Below, in pieces: positions 44,191 through 57,465 of a stretch of 64,000 nt of DNA. The first letter of the stretch is position 1. The number at the start of each line of letters is the position of its first letter. The stretch comes from Istiophorus platypterus (lineage: Eukaryota; Chordata; Actinopteri; Istiophoriformes; Istiophoridae): contig CM029121.1 of NCBI GenBank assembly GCA_016859345.1, positions 3,582,329-3,646,328 of the forward strand. The letters are read 5' to 3'. The position numbers and the translations under genes were made by a program. Below the pieces are notes generated by a model, which made no database searches, was not told the origin of the DNA, and saw only the letters and a list, made by a program, of their open reading frames with translations.

Positions 44191-47068
44191 CAGAGGAAAA
44201 ACAGGGAATGAGGGGGATGCAAAGCCTAATCATGATACTTTCAGTTGCAAGAGATTGCAACTTTCTGCACTAAATAAAGTAAGATGGCCTTAGTGAGGCT
44301 TTAATGAGGCAGACCCACCTATTGACCTTTCGGTTTCCTCATGCCAGGGTCCATTTTGTCACATTTTGCCATTTGGAGTTGAAAATTTCTCACAAATGGG
44401 AAAATTTCTTCCATTTTCCTTTGTCATTAATTACTCCTGCTTTCTTGAATGTTGGAAAGAAAACACTGCCAATTAAGTTTTTAAAGCATATGAAAAAGCT
44501 AAATATGGTGTTATGTTTATCTAAGAGCTTTGTATTATAGGTGCTAATTATCTATGGCATTACGTTTTTTAAGATGTCTGAATAGTTGTTATATTAATAT
44601 ACTACATTTAGCAATAATTTCTTCACAGCCAGCAACATTAAATCCCTAATAGAGTTTTAAGCCTTATAGATACTTCTCATTGTAGTGACACATCCAGTAA
44701 CCTTGTTCACAGTCTGCAACATGTCTTTGCACTCTACTGTGCTTTGATACTACTTTAATGGATTTTGTCATATTAAAATATAACAAGACCATTTAAAGAT
44801 GACATTAGTTTTCCCCTGTTGGTCATCCATGATGACATTTTGCCCTCAGTGTTCATTTCATTATATCCCGCAGTTCATAATATTTGCTACTCATATACAC
44901 TGTCATGGGTCACTGCTCAAGCCCCTCGAGTGGATTTAAAACTATGAAGACAGCAAGACAACTTGTGGAATGCTAATGTTGTTAGAGCTGTTTAATACAG
45001 TTGTTGTTTTTGTGCCTGCCCTTGTAGCTTCCTGATTGCTTTCACACTGTTGTGATAGAATAATAAGTTGTTACTGTTTTTGCTTTTTTTGTTGTTTTTT
45101 TTCAAGGTCTGAATATTGTGAGAGAAGTCCCAGATAATAGAAAACTCAGATAATACAGTGTTGCTTCTCATTGAGTTCAGAGGGATTATTTTCCTGTTGT
45201 CACATTTTCTGGTCCAGTAGAAAACCTGCAGATACTCAAAAACAGCCTATACATTTTTTTGCATCAACATTTCCTTTTTCATGCTTAGGCTTGGTCTCAA
45301 GGTCAAGGGATATATCTGCGATCAGTTCAATAATAAATGTACATTTACAGATAGCTGCAACAACCTGCTGGGCATAACAGCCTGACGCACTTCCACCAGT
45401 GTCTGATGTCCTCAACCAAGCTTGTCAAGGCTGTGAGAGCTATATATTTTTCTGAATTAAATTTTTGAACAAGCTCTGTTTTTAATTTTTTTTTTTTTTA
45501 AGTATTGTTCTCATTTAAAACCAATTGGGTTTGCTAATGTATTAAAATCATTCAATATTAGGCAAGTTGCTTGAAAAATGTAATAAATGATCAATTTCAT
45601 TGCTCATTAAAAAAAGAATAGACAAACAATTAGTATTCTGCTAATTCCATTCATAAAAAGTACATTACTTGTCACCATACTGTCTGTTACTCAAACTGAA
45701 TTTACACAATGTCAGCAGAATGTGAAGAACTAAATAATCTCCTTATATTCCGACTTATTATTCCAAAGTGATTAGCTCTACTTTTAACCCTGTAACAACG
45801 TCATTTAAATAGCCTAAATTTGCTGTGTTACATTTTTGGAGCAGATCATTAATAAGTCAAAGCAGATACAAAAAACTGTCTATACCTCCTTTTAAATTGG
45901 ATTGATTGTATTAGTATTAATGTTTGATTTTAACTAGATATAGCTGGCAGGGACGATGAAATTGTGGACCTTTTGTCAAAGGTTTGACAACACTAATGTA
46001 GTTTTCACCAAGTCGGATATGGCCTAGCTGTCCAAAGTTTGGGTCCAAAACAGATGAAGAACAGCTGGAGATGATGGTTGGTTTACTTACCAACTGGATA
46101 TTGATCTAGCAAGTACTAATTAATGGGAGCCACAAGATTCATTCTGTGAATAATGCATGTTCAAATAGTACTATGATCTGCTGTGCAGCTCTGAATAAAT
46201 GGAGAAAATGAAAAGTTCTGTGTCTTGAAGCAACATCAAACACACATGCCATCCCTGAGTATAAGCACACTGCTTTATGCCTTTGAGACTTTTTGGAAGT
46301 TTATTTTCACAAAAACATTAAGTGAAAAAACTTCTGAGGCAGTATTGACTTCTTGGAGTTGATAACCCACTCCGAGTTCCAGGAGTTTTTCAACAGTGTT
46401 TTTTTAATTGCTGTCCTTCTTACCAGACAGACTGATACAATATCTACCTGTTGCATCAAAATGCCTTACTTGTTTCACTAGTCCAATATTTCATAATGGA
46501 GGGAAAACAAACTTTTTGATAGAGGCTCCAATGTAGGTCACACTGTGTTTTCAAAAACAGCTGGGGAGATTTTCCATTGTAAAGTGTTGAGTGTAACTGA
46601 AATCTTTTGAAAAAATCTTTAAGCTTAAAATAAACTCCTAAATATTTATGATTTTCCCTCTTGTTCCCGCCACCAACAAAAATTTCCACTGACAGGATAC
46701 TTCTAAACCTTATGAGTGAATTCCCATCAGATGGTGATAATTGAGCTAAGTGTGCAGAACTGAACCTGATCAGCTTAGTCTCGATTCAAAAAAGACCCAC
46801 ATGCCTCTAGGATAGACACTTTTGCTATACTGCCATTTTATTGACCCATCCAATGATTTTTATTGTTTGTGTGTGCTTTTGCATTATAATTTTGTGGGGC
46901 TGGTAGTATGGTTATACTATAAAGGTGGATGGTTTTCCATCACAATTGAAGACGCACAGGCAGCTGGAGGGACAAAACACCTTGGTATGTATGATCTGCT
47001 ATAAAAACAACAAAATTACAGATGACAAAACATGTCAACTCACAATATGCAATTACTTGCCTTTAAAT
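44191..47068. other. Intron sequence, nothing recognised
   Basis: AT-rich sequence with a T-run near 45,487-45,500. No coding or named repeat content. Confidence 0.4.
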
Positions 47069-47071
47069 ATA

Positions 47072-47130
<59 letters not shown>

Positions 47131-47172
47131 CATACATACATACATACATAAATACACATATACATACATACA
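47069..47172. repeat. Compound microsatellite (TG)n(TA)n(CATA)n
   Basis: TG repeats pass into TA repeats and then into a CATA/CACATA tract. Three overlapping short frames across it are translations of the repeat. Confidence 0.95.
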
Positions 47173-50100
47173 CATTCTTTTTTTCCCTTAAGGAAATATT
47201 TTATTTGGGAAACTTTTATGTAGTTTCCAGAAGCCTTTTTACTCATGCCATAAGTTCATAGACAACTACCCAATTTACATCTGGGATATGGTGCTGGCAA
47301 GCAGCTTGTCCTGGCAGTCTATGAAGCTGATGTTAACATTAGTTTAACCAGGAGAAGGAACTGTTAGTTAGATATGAAGATAATGTCAGATGTTAAAAGC
47401 AGTTAATATTAGGAAAAAAACTGATATGCAGCATGAATCAATATAATGCTATTTCTACATGTTTTGATTATATTTAAATTAGCTTACGGTATGTGGCAGA
47501 GTTCCAACCATTTCTTTTATCGGTCATTTTTTGATTTCAAATTAGGCCTACTCATTCTTATGTTTTTATTTGATTCTGAGGAATTCAATATTTTTTAAGA
47601 AACAGATTATATAGGTTAACCCTCTGTCCAATGACTTGTTCTGCATCTTCTCCACTAAGTGAAATGGGATTGATCACATCACTTGAGCTTATTTTGAGTT
47701 GGTTTCAATGTTGATATATTATATAAGGAATCTGCCGCAGAAAAAATTATCAATGCTAGCTGTATAGTATCTCCATAGTGAAGAATAGGTTCTCGTGTTG
47801 TGGGGTAGAAAAGATCATAGCTGGTAGATCTTTTTATGTTTGTGTGAGTCTTTTAGTTCAATGCACACAGACCCTCAGATCATGACCAGCATGTCAGCTG
47901 TCAATGTTTCATCTTCCATATTACTAAAGATGGCTCCTGACAGGAATCTGAGCTTGTGATTCTTCATTAGGTTCAGAAGCTCAGTATCTTCATTGTTAAA
48001 GGAGAGTGAGATTTGACAGAAGAAATGAGGGGAGGAGAGTGAGAGATGAAAAGAAATACTGTGTGGGGAAGTTGAAGAGGATGTATTTGGTGGAATATGA
48101 AAACCGGCTTAGCAAATACATCAACATGTGCATTTGGTCAAATATACATAATAGGTTGGATTGTTGAGTAAAAATTGCTTTCCTTGTGTGTTCATAATTC
48201 ATTACATTCTCCATCTCTATTTAATAGTGACTTTTAAGATTAGACCAATTCTGTATATCAGTTTTGTTGTAAATCAGTACACATCAATATTTGCCTTTAA
48301 TCAAAAGTCCTATAGATGGTTGGTTATATTAACTGATCAAATATTCAGGGTAGAACTGATCACTATCAAGATGCTTGTATGTGTGGTGTAAAAAATAAGC
48401 CTTAATTGATTCTACTGATTTATGTTAATCCAAGTATCCTCACAAGTATAGATATACGGTTTATCTCAGTACTAGATAAAACTGTATTCAAAAATGTTTT
48501 ATTGCCTCCTGGACAAAAAGCACTACAAGAGTCTTCTTTTTCTTGGCAACAGATTTAGTGGTGGATGTGAAAGCTGCTTTTTTTCCACCTTGGAGGGGAA
48601 CTCCACGTAAACCTACTAATCACGTTAACATAAAGCTGGAACAGCTAACACATCTACAAACGATTTCCTGCGTTTACAGTAGTTGGAATTTAGCATTTAG
48701 CTCTATAGCTGCTAGAAGCTCCACTATGTTCCTCAGCCAGTTGTTAACTGTTTAGACTTTGGTACTGGGCAAGTAGCGCAAAGATGCTTTCAGACAGCTT
48801 TTTTGCATAAGCAGCTGCCAGCTGTGGCTAGACACAAGGATTAAAAAATAAACTTGCAAACTTTCAGTTAACTCTACAGGTAACCACAATGAAAAGACTG
48901 AACAAAGACTGATATTATGAAATAAGACTGAAATGTAAGAAAAATTAGAAAAGGAAACAGCGAGGTGTTGAAAGATCAAAGTCCCAAATTCAAATTATTG
49001 TGGAATTAATAAAGACAGCCTTGGTTTAGGATTGCCAATAACTGTCTACAATGAAAATATTTTGTTTTAATTTTTTTTGTATAGATTTTGCACTGTAGAG
49101 AGGTAGAAGTGCACTGCAGTGCTTTCCAGTGACCACAAAGCGTGGTTCACCTCCACTCTTTAACCATCAACACAAGGTACAGGAATAAAAGATTAAATGT
49201 GACTGATTAGCAATAATCTACTTTGAAAGTAGGGAACTGTGCTTGTCATTTTTTTTTAGGTAAACCATGAAACTGTAATGATAGCAGATTACTGTTACTG
49301 CAGTGCAAGGGGGATTTAGGTTCATGTTACATCTTAGCGATAGTAACATGAATTTGTATGAGTAGTCATTCAAAGTCAGGCCACATTTTCCACTTGTACA
49401 CATTAAATATAAAAATATAATGGACAGGTTGCTTGGAAATTTATTGAGCACACACATTTTCTTGAGAGAATGAAAACTTTCCATTTGACACTTTTCTCTA
49501 CTGCCTCATGGGGCAAAATATCAACAAATTTACATTATTTACACTACTTACATTACATACATTTGTTTCTACTGGTTTAGCCATAAAGACTGCCAAGACC
49601 AATAATAACTGAAGGTAACAAAGATGAATGTATCAACATTTTATCAGCTCAGATCTTCTGACTATGGAGGCAGGACAGTGACAAAATGATGTTCAGAGAG
49701 AGTTTGGTAAGAAAATCCATCTGATATAATAAAAGTGAGGGAAATGAAAATAGTCATTTGAAAAGTGAGGCTGATATGACCCACCACAAGTCCCCCCCAT
49801 TCCTGATGGAAATTAAACCCATGTGCCCACGCTTTACTACTATAAATCCCAGTGTTTAACAGATTAAGATATTTTATCATGAATGATAATAATAAACAAA
49901 TTCAAAGTTTGAAACCATCACTGTGCTGGAAGTGTGATGATTTCATTAGAATGAAATCAGAGGAATGTTGTTTCAGTAACCTTGACTTTGATCTTACAAG
50001 GCTCATCTATCTGTTCATGTACATGTTTGTGTGTGGGGATGAAGGGCCATTCATCCTTCTGTGACCATAACCTTAATCCCTTTGCACATAAGCAAATATT

Positions 50101-52059
50101 GACCCAGTATATTTCTAACTCCCTACTCCACATCTTTCTCTTTCTCTGCCTGTGTCACATTCCTGTTTTCTCATCACTACAGTGCTGCCATTGTCACAGA
50201 TTGAGTACAAGGCAGTGAAGTTAATGCCGTTCAAATCAAAACCACACAAACAGTATGGAAAGACATATCTACACTTGTTTAAAGACACACATGTACACGA
50301 GTGGAAGAAGACCAACTTTCCTGGGCAATCATCCATTTTTGACCCAACTCAAATTTTTAAGTGATTAGAAATTCACTTCATTACATGGCTTGGAGGTCAT
50401 CTAGAAGGAGGGATGAACCGCTAGAATTCTCAGGACAGGTGAAGAGAGGAGATGTTGCTTAGATAATAATTTATATAATAAACATCTCATAGAACTAGCC
50501 TGTAACTTACTCACACACTCATCATATGCTAAGGGCATCACATTCACTACCAATGATATTATCTCATGTATAAGTATTTATTTAATATGTGATTAATTTG
50601 ATTACCCTGATTAATAATTTTTACCTTTCATCAAACCCATGCAGGTCTGTCCCAGGTTTTGTGAGTGATGACTGCATGCATAGCAGGGTTTCTCTGTAAG
50701 AGAAGGTTTTTTGCATCAATTGTATTTTTTGTGTTCTTGCTGCTATATCATGATAGTGTGAAAATGGGCAGAGAGAGGTAACATATGTATGGCACCTCCC
50801 AATCCTGAAACCAGAGCATCACAACCCTTTTGTCCAGCTCTAGGTGATTTGTTGATCTGTGTGGATGAGTCAGGATTTTCCTCTCAGCTTGTCCCAAACC
50901 GATCTTAGATGGATCTTCTGTAGTTTTGAATCAAGATAAATAATAAAGAATTAAGAGGTGGATATACCTAACTCTAATGCTATAAATAACCATTAGTATT
51001 AGATAATTCTGGAAAAACCCTTAATTACAAAGGAATTTGTAAAGTTTGCTTACTTTGATGAGAGCCCTTTACCATGTGTGTTTATTTTGTTTTAATGAGC
51101 TCATTGACCCTAATTTGTTTTTGAAGCATAGCTGGTGTGCTCTGATTTGGAGCATTTTCCCAGATCAGACTCCAACATTAATATACGTGTGATGCTCTCT
51201 GCGGCCGAGAAGAGATTTGCTCAAGAGATGTACAATGAGTTGCAAAAGGTCAAAGAGGATTTTGTCAGTCCCACACAATGAAGCATATGCCAACCAAAGT
51301 GTTTTTCTCCAGAGGACAGAAGGAGATGAGACACAAAGAAGGGCAAAAAGATAAAAAACAAGAAAAAGAGGGATGAAGAAAAGCTTTATGTTAAGAAGAA
51401 ACAATGTGAAGACTGAAGCCATTGAGACGCTCAGAAGATGAGGTTTGTCTTGAAGGCATTATAGCTGAATGATAGAATGGGAGCTTGTCTGGCAATCCAA
51501 AGCTGGTTGTCATGAAGGGGAACAAGGGAGTGGAAAAGGAGTATGTGGAGGACTACTCAAATACAGGAGGCATGTCTATATTTGCCAGGATTCCTCATTG
51601 TAAACCAGAAACCACTACAACATGCAAGAACTGTGCGTAAGCTGAAAGACAATCATTTTCTTTCCAATAATCCATATGGATAGGATCATTTATACTTACA
51701 GTAACTGCTACTAACAACAAAGTAAAGCCTATGAGTGGGGTGCACTCATGGTTCCCCAACTTTTCTGGCTTTTGAACCCTTAAAATACAAGTGTCGTTTT
51801 CCACCACTTTTCAAGGGTTTTAGGTGTGAGCGGTTCAACTCAAGTATTTCACCTCTCATATTGTGTGATTTGCAAAAGCTTTTGAGGCTTGGAGAGATAA
51901 AGTCATCTAACATTAAACCCAACGATTTTTAAAAATCCCAAAAAATAAATAGAGGTTTATGCACTGAGACAAATCATCAGTAATGATTAGGGGTTTTGAT
52001 TATCTTAATATCAGACATCTATACCCTGATGACCTGGCCTGGGCTAATCAAAGGTAGAT
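47173..52059. other. Intron sequence, nothing named
   Basis: Long AT-rich stretch. The 48,500-48,840 segment and the 51,750-51,960 segment look like old interspersed repeats but I cannot assign them. No coding content recognised. Confidence 0.4.
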
Positions 52060-52640
52060 TGTGTGCTTCATGGGTCATTCCTCTTGATCCACAGACATCT
52101 TGGTGCCTTTTCTATGTTGTCAGTGATGTTACTGATGGCCCTCATCCTGTGTAGGCCTGTGATGCCAAGGAGCTTGAAGGCCCTACACAGGGACTGTCCA
52201 GCAAACTCTTCCAACCTTGATGTGCTATTCTTCAATCACCTACCTAGTCTGCAGACTCAGGTCTCTTTTCCCTAGAGGCCTCCACCACACAGTCTTCCTT
52301 ATGGGCAGTCAACTCCAGCAGGATCACTTGCCTTCTTCTTTTCCCTGCAATGGTGCGCTGTAACTTCAGCAACTAAGTCAATCTTCAAATGCCAGTCCAG
52401 AGCAGTGACAAGAAGCCCACTTGATGATTTTGAGTGCTTCTGCAGCTTCCTTGACAAAGCCAGTTTCCCTACTCATTGGGTTTGCTCCTGACAATCAGAG
52501 CAGATAACAACTGCTATTGCCTTCAGCATTTGGTTGTGACACCACCGGTAGTACCGCTCCCCCAGGGCCTTTCAAAAACATCTCAGGATATGCTCCAAGG
52601 AATTACTTTTCTGGGACGGGGGGCAACCATTAGAAAAGTT
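52060..52640 (-). pseudogene. R2-like LINE endonuclease-region fragment
   Basis: The minus strand from about 52,620 reads CPPSQKSNSLEHILRCF (a C...LEHxLxxC zinc-binding layout), GERYYRWCHNQMLKAIAVVI, then after a stop and frame changes SGLLVTALDWHLKID, VILLELTAHKED near 52,310 and KEDCVVEASREKR. Nearer 52,100 comes KRHQDVCGSRG. I recognise the order from the C-terminal part of LINEs with a restriction-like endonuclease (annotated by others as R2-type), where the equivalents are YRWRHDQVLKAIA and LLELTVPWEE. The PD motif of the nuclease is not visible and several stops occur. It is dead and antisense to galnt18. The R2-type class assignment is tentative; coding similarity to this group is firmer. 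Confidence 0.6.
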
Positions 52641-55629
52641 CGGATGAGCTGGTGAGGGCATTGTAAACCAACCAGTTCAGGAACTTCTGGATCAGGAATG
52701 AGCTTGGTCTTCCAAAATATGACCAAATAATTTTTCTGGTTAATGGCTTGCTCCCATCAGGTCTACACATCTTACCTCTGCATCCCCACCATCTTACCAG
52801 CGCATACTTCCTTCACCCTTACTTATACCTCTTACTGGTCCATGTGCCTTTTTCCTTTGGGGCCCCTTGCAGTGTGGTCTCCGGATGCTGCCAGGCCATT
52901 CCTTTTACATTGCCAATGTGCCAAAGCCATGATTCAACTTGCTCACCCATCTCCTGTGTCCTCCACTTCCTCTCAGTCCTGACCTAAATACAAGCATTGG
53001 AGAATCTGATGTCAGAATAGTATCTATATATAGCATCACCTTCCTTGCCTGAGTAACCAACCCTGACATTTTGTGAGGCAGAACTTCATTTTTTATGCAA
53101 TTAATCATCTCACAAACATTCAGATTTATCTTTTAACCCATTTAAGGAGTCACAACACACAATAAACAACCGCAGGTATAGAGCAGGATATAATAGGTAG
53201 CAAGTCAGCACATCTTTTAAGGAAAAACTGCCTGTATGCCATCACTAGCAGCCGTACATAGATCTCAGCTCTAGATTGGTGCTGATAAAGTTGTCACAAC
53301 CTGAATGTCAGAATCATCCAAAATGTCATAATGGACCTATTAGTTGAACTCTTCTGACAGTGTTGTTGTGCTGTGTTTTCCCTTTTTTGAAGACAGAGTG
53401 ATCACAGCATGTATACACCAGCAAAGCAGAATCACATTTGCCACCTCACTGATGATAACCTGTTTTCATAGATGCAAGTTTGACATAAACACTTGAGTTT
53501 GAAAAACTGTGCAGAGCTTTTCAGGTTTGAAAAGGTTATCCAGCAGTCTCAGATGTATGCATAGAGATGCTTGATCCATGTTGCTTGGAAACTAAATTTA
53601 GTTCATATCTGCCCTTCCCTTCTTTGGGGAAATCTACAGGAACTGGGCTGACAGGATGATCAGTTATGAAAAACGAGTGACACTCCTTTGTTGGTATCTC
53701 CATTCAGCTGGACTAAAGTGAAATCATTTTTTTGGGACATCATTAAAGTCACCTTTAAAACTCATGTTTGCTGCGTGCATGATAGAACTCCAAGTACTCC
53801 TGAAAGTATGTAAATAAATATCACAATGTAAAAGGAAATGTGATAGATGGTAATACAGATTTTGATAACATTATAAATGATAATATAATAGCAAGACCAA
53901 AAATAGTATCATCCCACCAAACACACAGGCAGTAGTACACATTACAAAAATATATATCTAAATAAAAGATACTGTATTATCTCAATTTTTCCAAATATTT
54001 CATAATACCGGGCATTATGCTGGATGCCGGAGCAGCTTCATTTTAGTTTTCCCTAACCTGAAACTGAGTCCTGAACCTGCCCCTTATACCCTTGTCTTTA
54101 TGACTTGACTGGCAAGAACTTGACAGGTGTAAATTGCTGTAAAATGAAGTGGAGTATTTACTTGTTTGCTGCTTGTTTCGATTGCACTTAGTGTATTAGA
54201 GTTGGTTTGTGTTCTTCCATATTGTGCTTGTGTTGTTCTCACCACTGTGAGTAAAGCCAATGAGCTGCAGTTTTGCTGGTTAGAAGACCAGTATTAGGTC
54301 TGATGAATTCAGCTCACCTGCTGTTGTGTCTCTCCATGGTGGCTAGGATCTGCTTTGCTTTGCTTTCTCCCCCTCCCCCCTCTCCCCCTCCTCCCCCCCC
54401 CCCACACACCTACACACATCTGCATACATTCACAAACACCCTTGGTGTACAGATAGCGAGGTAGTATAACTCTGTTGGCCCTCCACGCCATCTTCTTGCC
54501 AGACACACACGTTAGATCACGTCTCCTATTTTGTTTCTCACTCTCCCTGTGGTGGTTCAGCCTAACATCTTTCCCTATCCCTCTCTCTCTTTATTTCTCC
54601 CTCTCCTCACAAACCCTATTTACTAGGTGATTTTGATTATTGATTAATATTGCTACTGTTAATATATTCTTTTATAATTTTATCCATTTTCGTTTGTGAT
54701 TATTTGTTCACATTTAAGTGAACACCCATTTAAGATCGATTTGCATTTTGGTTAGTGGTCCGTGAAGCCAGGGTGATGCCGTGTAATTATTAATTGTATT
54801 TAAGATTTTATGAATTTGAATAATTATCGTTGATAATTAATAATAATTTGCCAATAATCTTATCTGCTCCTATCAAGGCACAAGGCACTCTATCTGTGGA
54901 TGGGTTTCCTGTGCCACTGGTTGCCACACAACCGAATGGTAGAGTATTTCAACCCCCAAGCAAAAAAGTCGGCTAGGTGTTTTTTCATCAAATCCTGCCC
55001 TTTTTTTTGTTGTTGCTTTGCATCCTTCACACATTTATTTTGGTGATCAGGTCACGAATAAGGCTCCCCTTTGATATAGACCCTGATTGTGCAGGAAATG
55101 CTGCATAGTGGAACCTTGCATTACCACTCCTGGTCAGCTAAATCTTCCTGCAGGTCTTTTGCAGTCATACAGGAGTCTTGCTTTTCTTTTCTACCGAGCA
55201 GTTATATCTTAAGTGTTTTTGGTCTTGCAGATGTTGTCTTGACTTCCACAGTTCCCCTTAACTGCCACTTCTTGACATTTCAGACATTGGTAATTTAAGA
55301 CTGGAGGGGTTTTGATAACTTATTATAGCCAGCCCTGCTTTGTAGGCATCAATTTGCGTCTTTTCAGATCATCAAATGTTACCTAAAGAAGCTCCATGGT
55401 TCTTGAATATTATCACATGGTTTGAAGAGAGGGAAATTATCAATCTCTGAAAAGTTAAGTCCTAATGAGTAAATGAAGTTTTAAGCCATTACAAGTAGAA
55501 AAGGTCCCCAAAATGCTGCACATAACAGTCACTTAAATTTTGTTTTTCTATATTTTACATTTATGAAATTAAAATGAACTCTCATTCGAATTTGCTACAG
55601 GGTTTGTAATGATTTTTTTGTTATAACAG
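52641..55629. other. Intron sequence, nothing named
   Basis: The 52,640-52,990 part may continue the R2-like element upstream on the minus strand, but I see no clear motif. A C-rich tract lies at 54,369-54,405. The 54,640-54,860 segment is very AT-rich with many TAAT cores. Confidence 0.4.
54369..54405. repeat. C-rich (CCCCCTC)n tract
   Basis: Pyrimidine tract of mainly C with T interruptions, leading into CA repeats. Confidence 0.85.
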
Positions 55630-56005
55630 GTCAGTGCCGGGACCCAAATGCAAACACACACAAGTAAACAAAGAAGAGCTCAAGACTATTGTAACTTGAG
55701 TTGTAGATGAACCAGTGTCTTAGCTGAAGTGGTCTGGGAATTGAATAGAACTGAGGGGCTGGGAATTGCAGAGTGGAGCAGGAAGCTGAGCATGGCGAGG
55801 AAAAGAAGCAGGTCAAGGGGCTGAAGGTAGGGCAGAGCAAACGGTGTATCAGCAATCCCAAATGGCAACAGCAGACTTGGACAAGGCTGGAGGGGGCAGG
55901 TATTCTGGCAAGAAGGTGTAGTGAACTTGGGCCAAAGGCAAAGCAAAAAATTAGAATTGATCAGAGCTGGAGGTTTTATGGGTAAACGGGATTAGGTGTG
56001 CACTC
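55630..56005 (+). repeat. Purine-rich repeat-like block, copy 2 of 3
   Basis: Opens GGTCAGTGCCGGGACCCAAA and ends GGAGGTTTTATGGGTAAACG with ATTAGGTG. It is compositionally and structurally like the blocks at 43,690 and 62,140. The opposing open frames here carry no recognisable motif. Confidence 0.4.
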
Positions 56006-56654
56006 TTTTTCTCCTATTTCTTCATTTCTTCATCATCCCCAGTATCCTCTTTCATTGTACAATCATCCCTCATCCCCGATTGAGTTCTCAATTCTCTCAA
56101 CCTCCTTTCCTTTTTTTTCTGTGTCTTTCCTTGCCTCACCTGTCTCTCTCCTCTTGTGTCCCCAGCGTCACGATGATGGCTGGATGGCCTGGGGCGGGCT
56201 ATAAGACACTGGGCAGAATGAAAACAGGAAGGGCTCCAAACATTATCTCGACTCATGGCTGTGTCTCATTTTTAACCTTTTCATGGGGCAGGCTGTCGAA
56301 GTACATTGTCTACATTTGAAGAAAATCTGGCTCTTCTTTGCCTTAGGAGTTCTGTGACATTTAGATTTTTGTATCATCATTATTGTATCATCCAAAAATA
56401 TGTTTTTTTTGTCTGTTTTTCTCTCCCTACCTTACAGTCTGGCAAAGTGCCTGCTGAAGAAACAGACCCTAATTCAAAATGTCATCAGGTCCTATGAAAA
56501 AAAATTGTTGCTGTGATAGGATCTTAGTTCTGAAACTCAGACTAAATATAATTATCACAAGAACCACTTCATACCAAAAATGTCACTTCCTCTGTCAACA
56601 GGAACATTCACAAAGTCAAATGAATTCCATATAAGTGATCTTATATTCCTTGTC
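56006..56654. other. Intron sequence, nothing recognised
   Basis: A pyrimidine-rich stretch at about 56,005-56,165 gives low-complexity frames on both strands. Nothing else is seen. Confidence 0.4.
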
Positions 56655-56960
56655 TGATTCAAGATAAATGGTAAATGGACTGCACTTATAGAACACTATT
56701 CTATTCTTATTGACCACTCAAAGCGCTTATGCACTACATGCCAGATTCACCTATGCATTCACACATTCATACAGCACTTTTCTATACATACAGAAATTTC
56801 TATCTATAAACACACTCACACACCAATCATACATTGTGGGCAATTTGGGTTCAGTATCTTGCCCAAGGACACTGCGACATGAGGACTGTAGGAGCCGGGG
56901 ACCAAACCACCGACCCTTAGTGGATGACCCACTTCACTGAGCCACAGTTGCCAAGGAAAC
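56655..56960 (+). repeat. Dispersed repeat R, copy 3
   Basis: Starts GGTAAATGGACTGCACTTAT, continues CACTCAAAGCGCTTATGCAC and GTTCAGTATCTTGCCCAAGG, and ends with CACTGAGCCACAGTTGCC. It is the fullest of the three copies in the window and has no coding potential. Confidence 0.8.
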
Positions 56961-57034
56961 ATCTAAAATCATCTAAATCAACTTAAAGATTTAAGGACAC
57001 ACAACCCCATGTCACCAGTTATGAACCAGTACAT

Positions 57035-57465
57035 TTCTTTGACATCCATAGACCATGTTGAAATTGTTGGCACCTCCGACAACAACAGAAATTTAAATAT
57101 CATTGAAAATAAATGCAAATTAACCAATTTTGTTTAATCAGAATATTTCATTGCAAAAGGACTCCTGCAAATTTAAAAGAGCATGAACACATAGCAGTGG
57201 AAGAGTGGCTGAAACTACTAGCAGACAGGTGAAAGAAGCTTCCAGTTGGCTACAAGAAACATATAGAGCCTGTCATTGTTGCCAAAGGTTCTGCAACCAA
57301 TCATTAGTGAAGGAAGCCAATAATTATGTCTAGTGTACATTTTGTGTTTATATTATTCCACTTGATGCAAATTTTGTTTGTTTTAATGTACTTTTGTTCA
57401 GTATTTTATCAAAAATATTGCTTAAACTTCAGGAGTGCCAATAATTTCAGCCAGAACTTTATAAT
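57035..57465 (+). pseudogene. Tc1-like element, internally deleted
   Basis: The left end (TTGAAATTGTTGGCACCTCC, then ACCAATTTTGTTTAATCAGA) resembles the left end of the copy at 32,180. The right end (AGGAGTGCCAATAATTTCAG, CCAGAACTTTATA) is roughly its inverted counterpart. The interior keeps only the last transposase codons (GYKKHIEPVIVAKGSATNHQ near 57,260, then a stop). The DNA-binding and DDE domains are absent. This is a non-autonomous or deleted derivative. Confidence 0.65.

Noticed and set aside
55686..55985. Opposing 70- to 86-codon frames near 55.7-56.0 kb as a possible host gene
   Set aside because: No recognisable domain; the region looks like an interspersed repeat and composition explains the frames.
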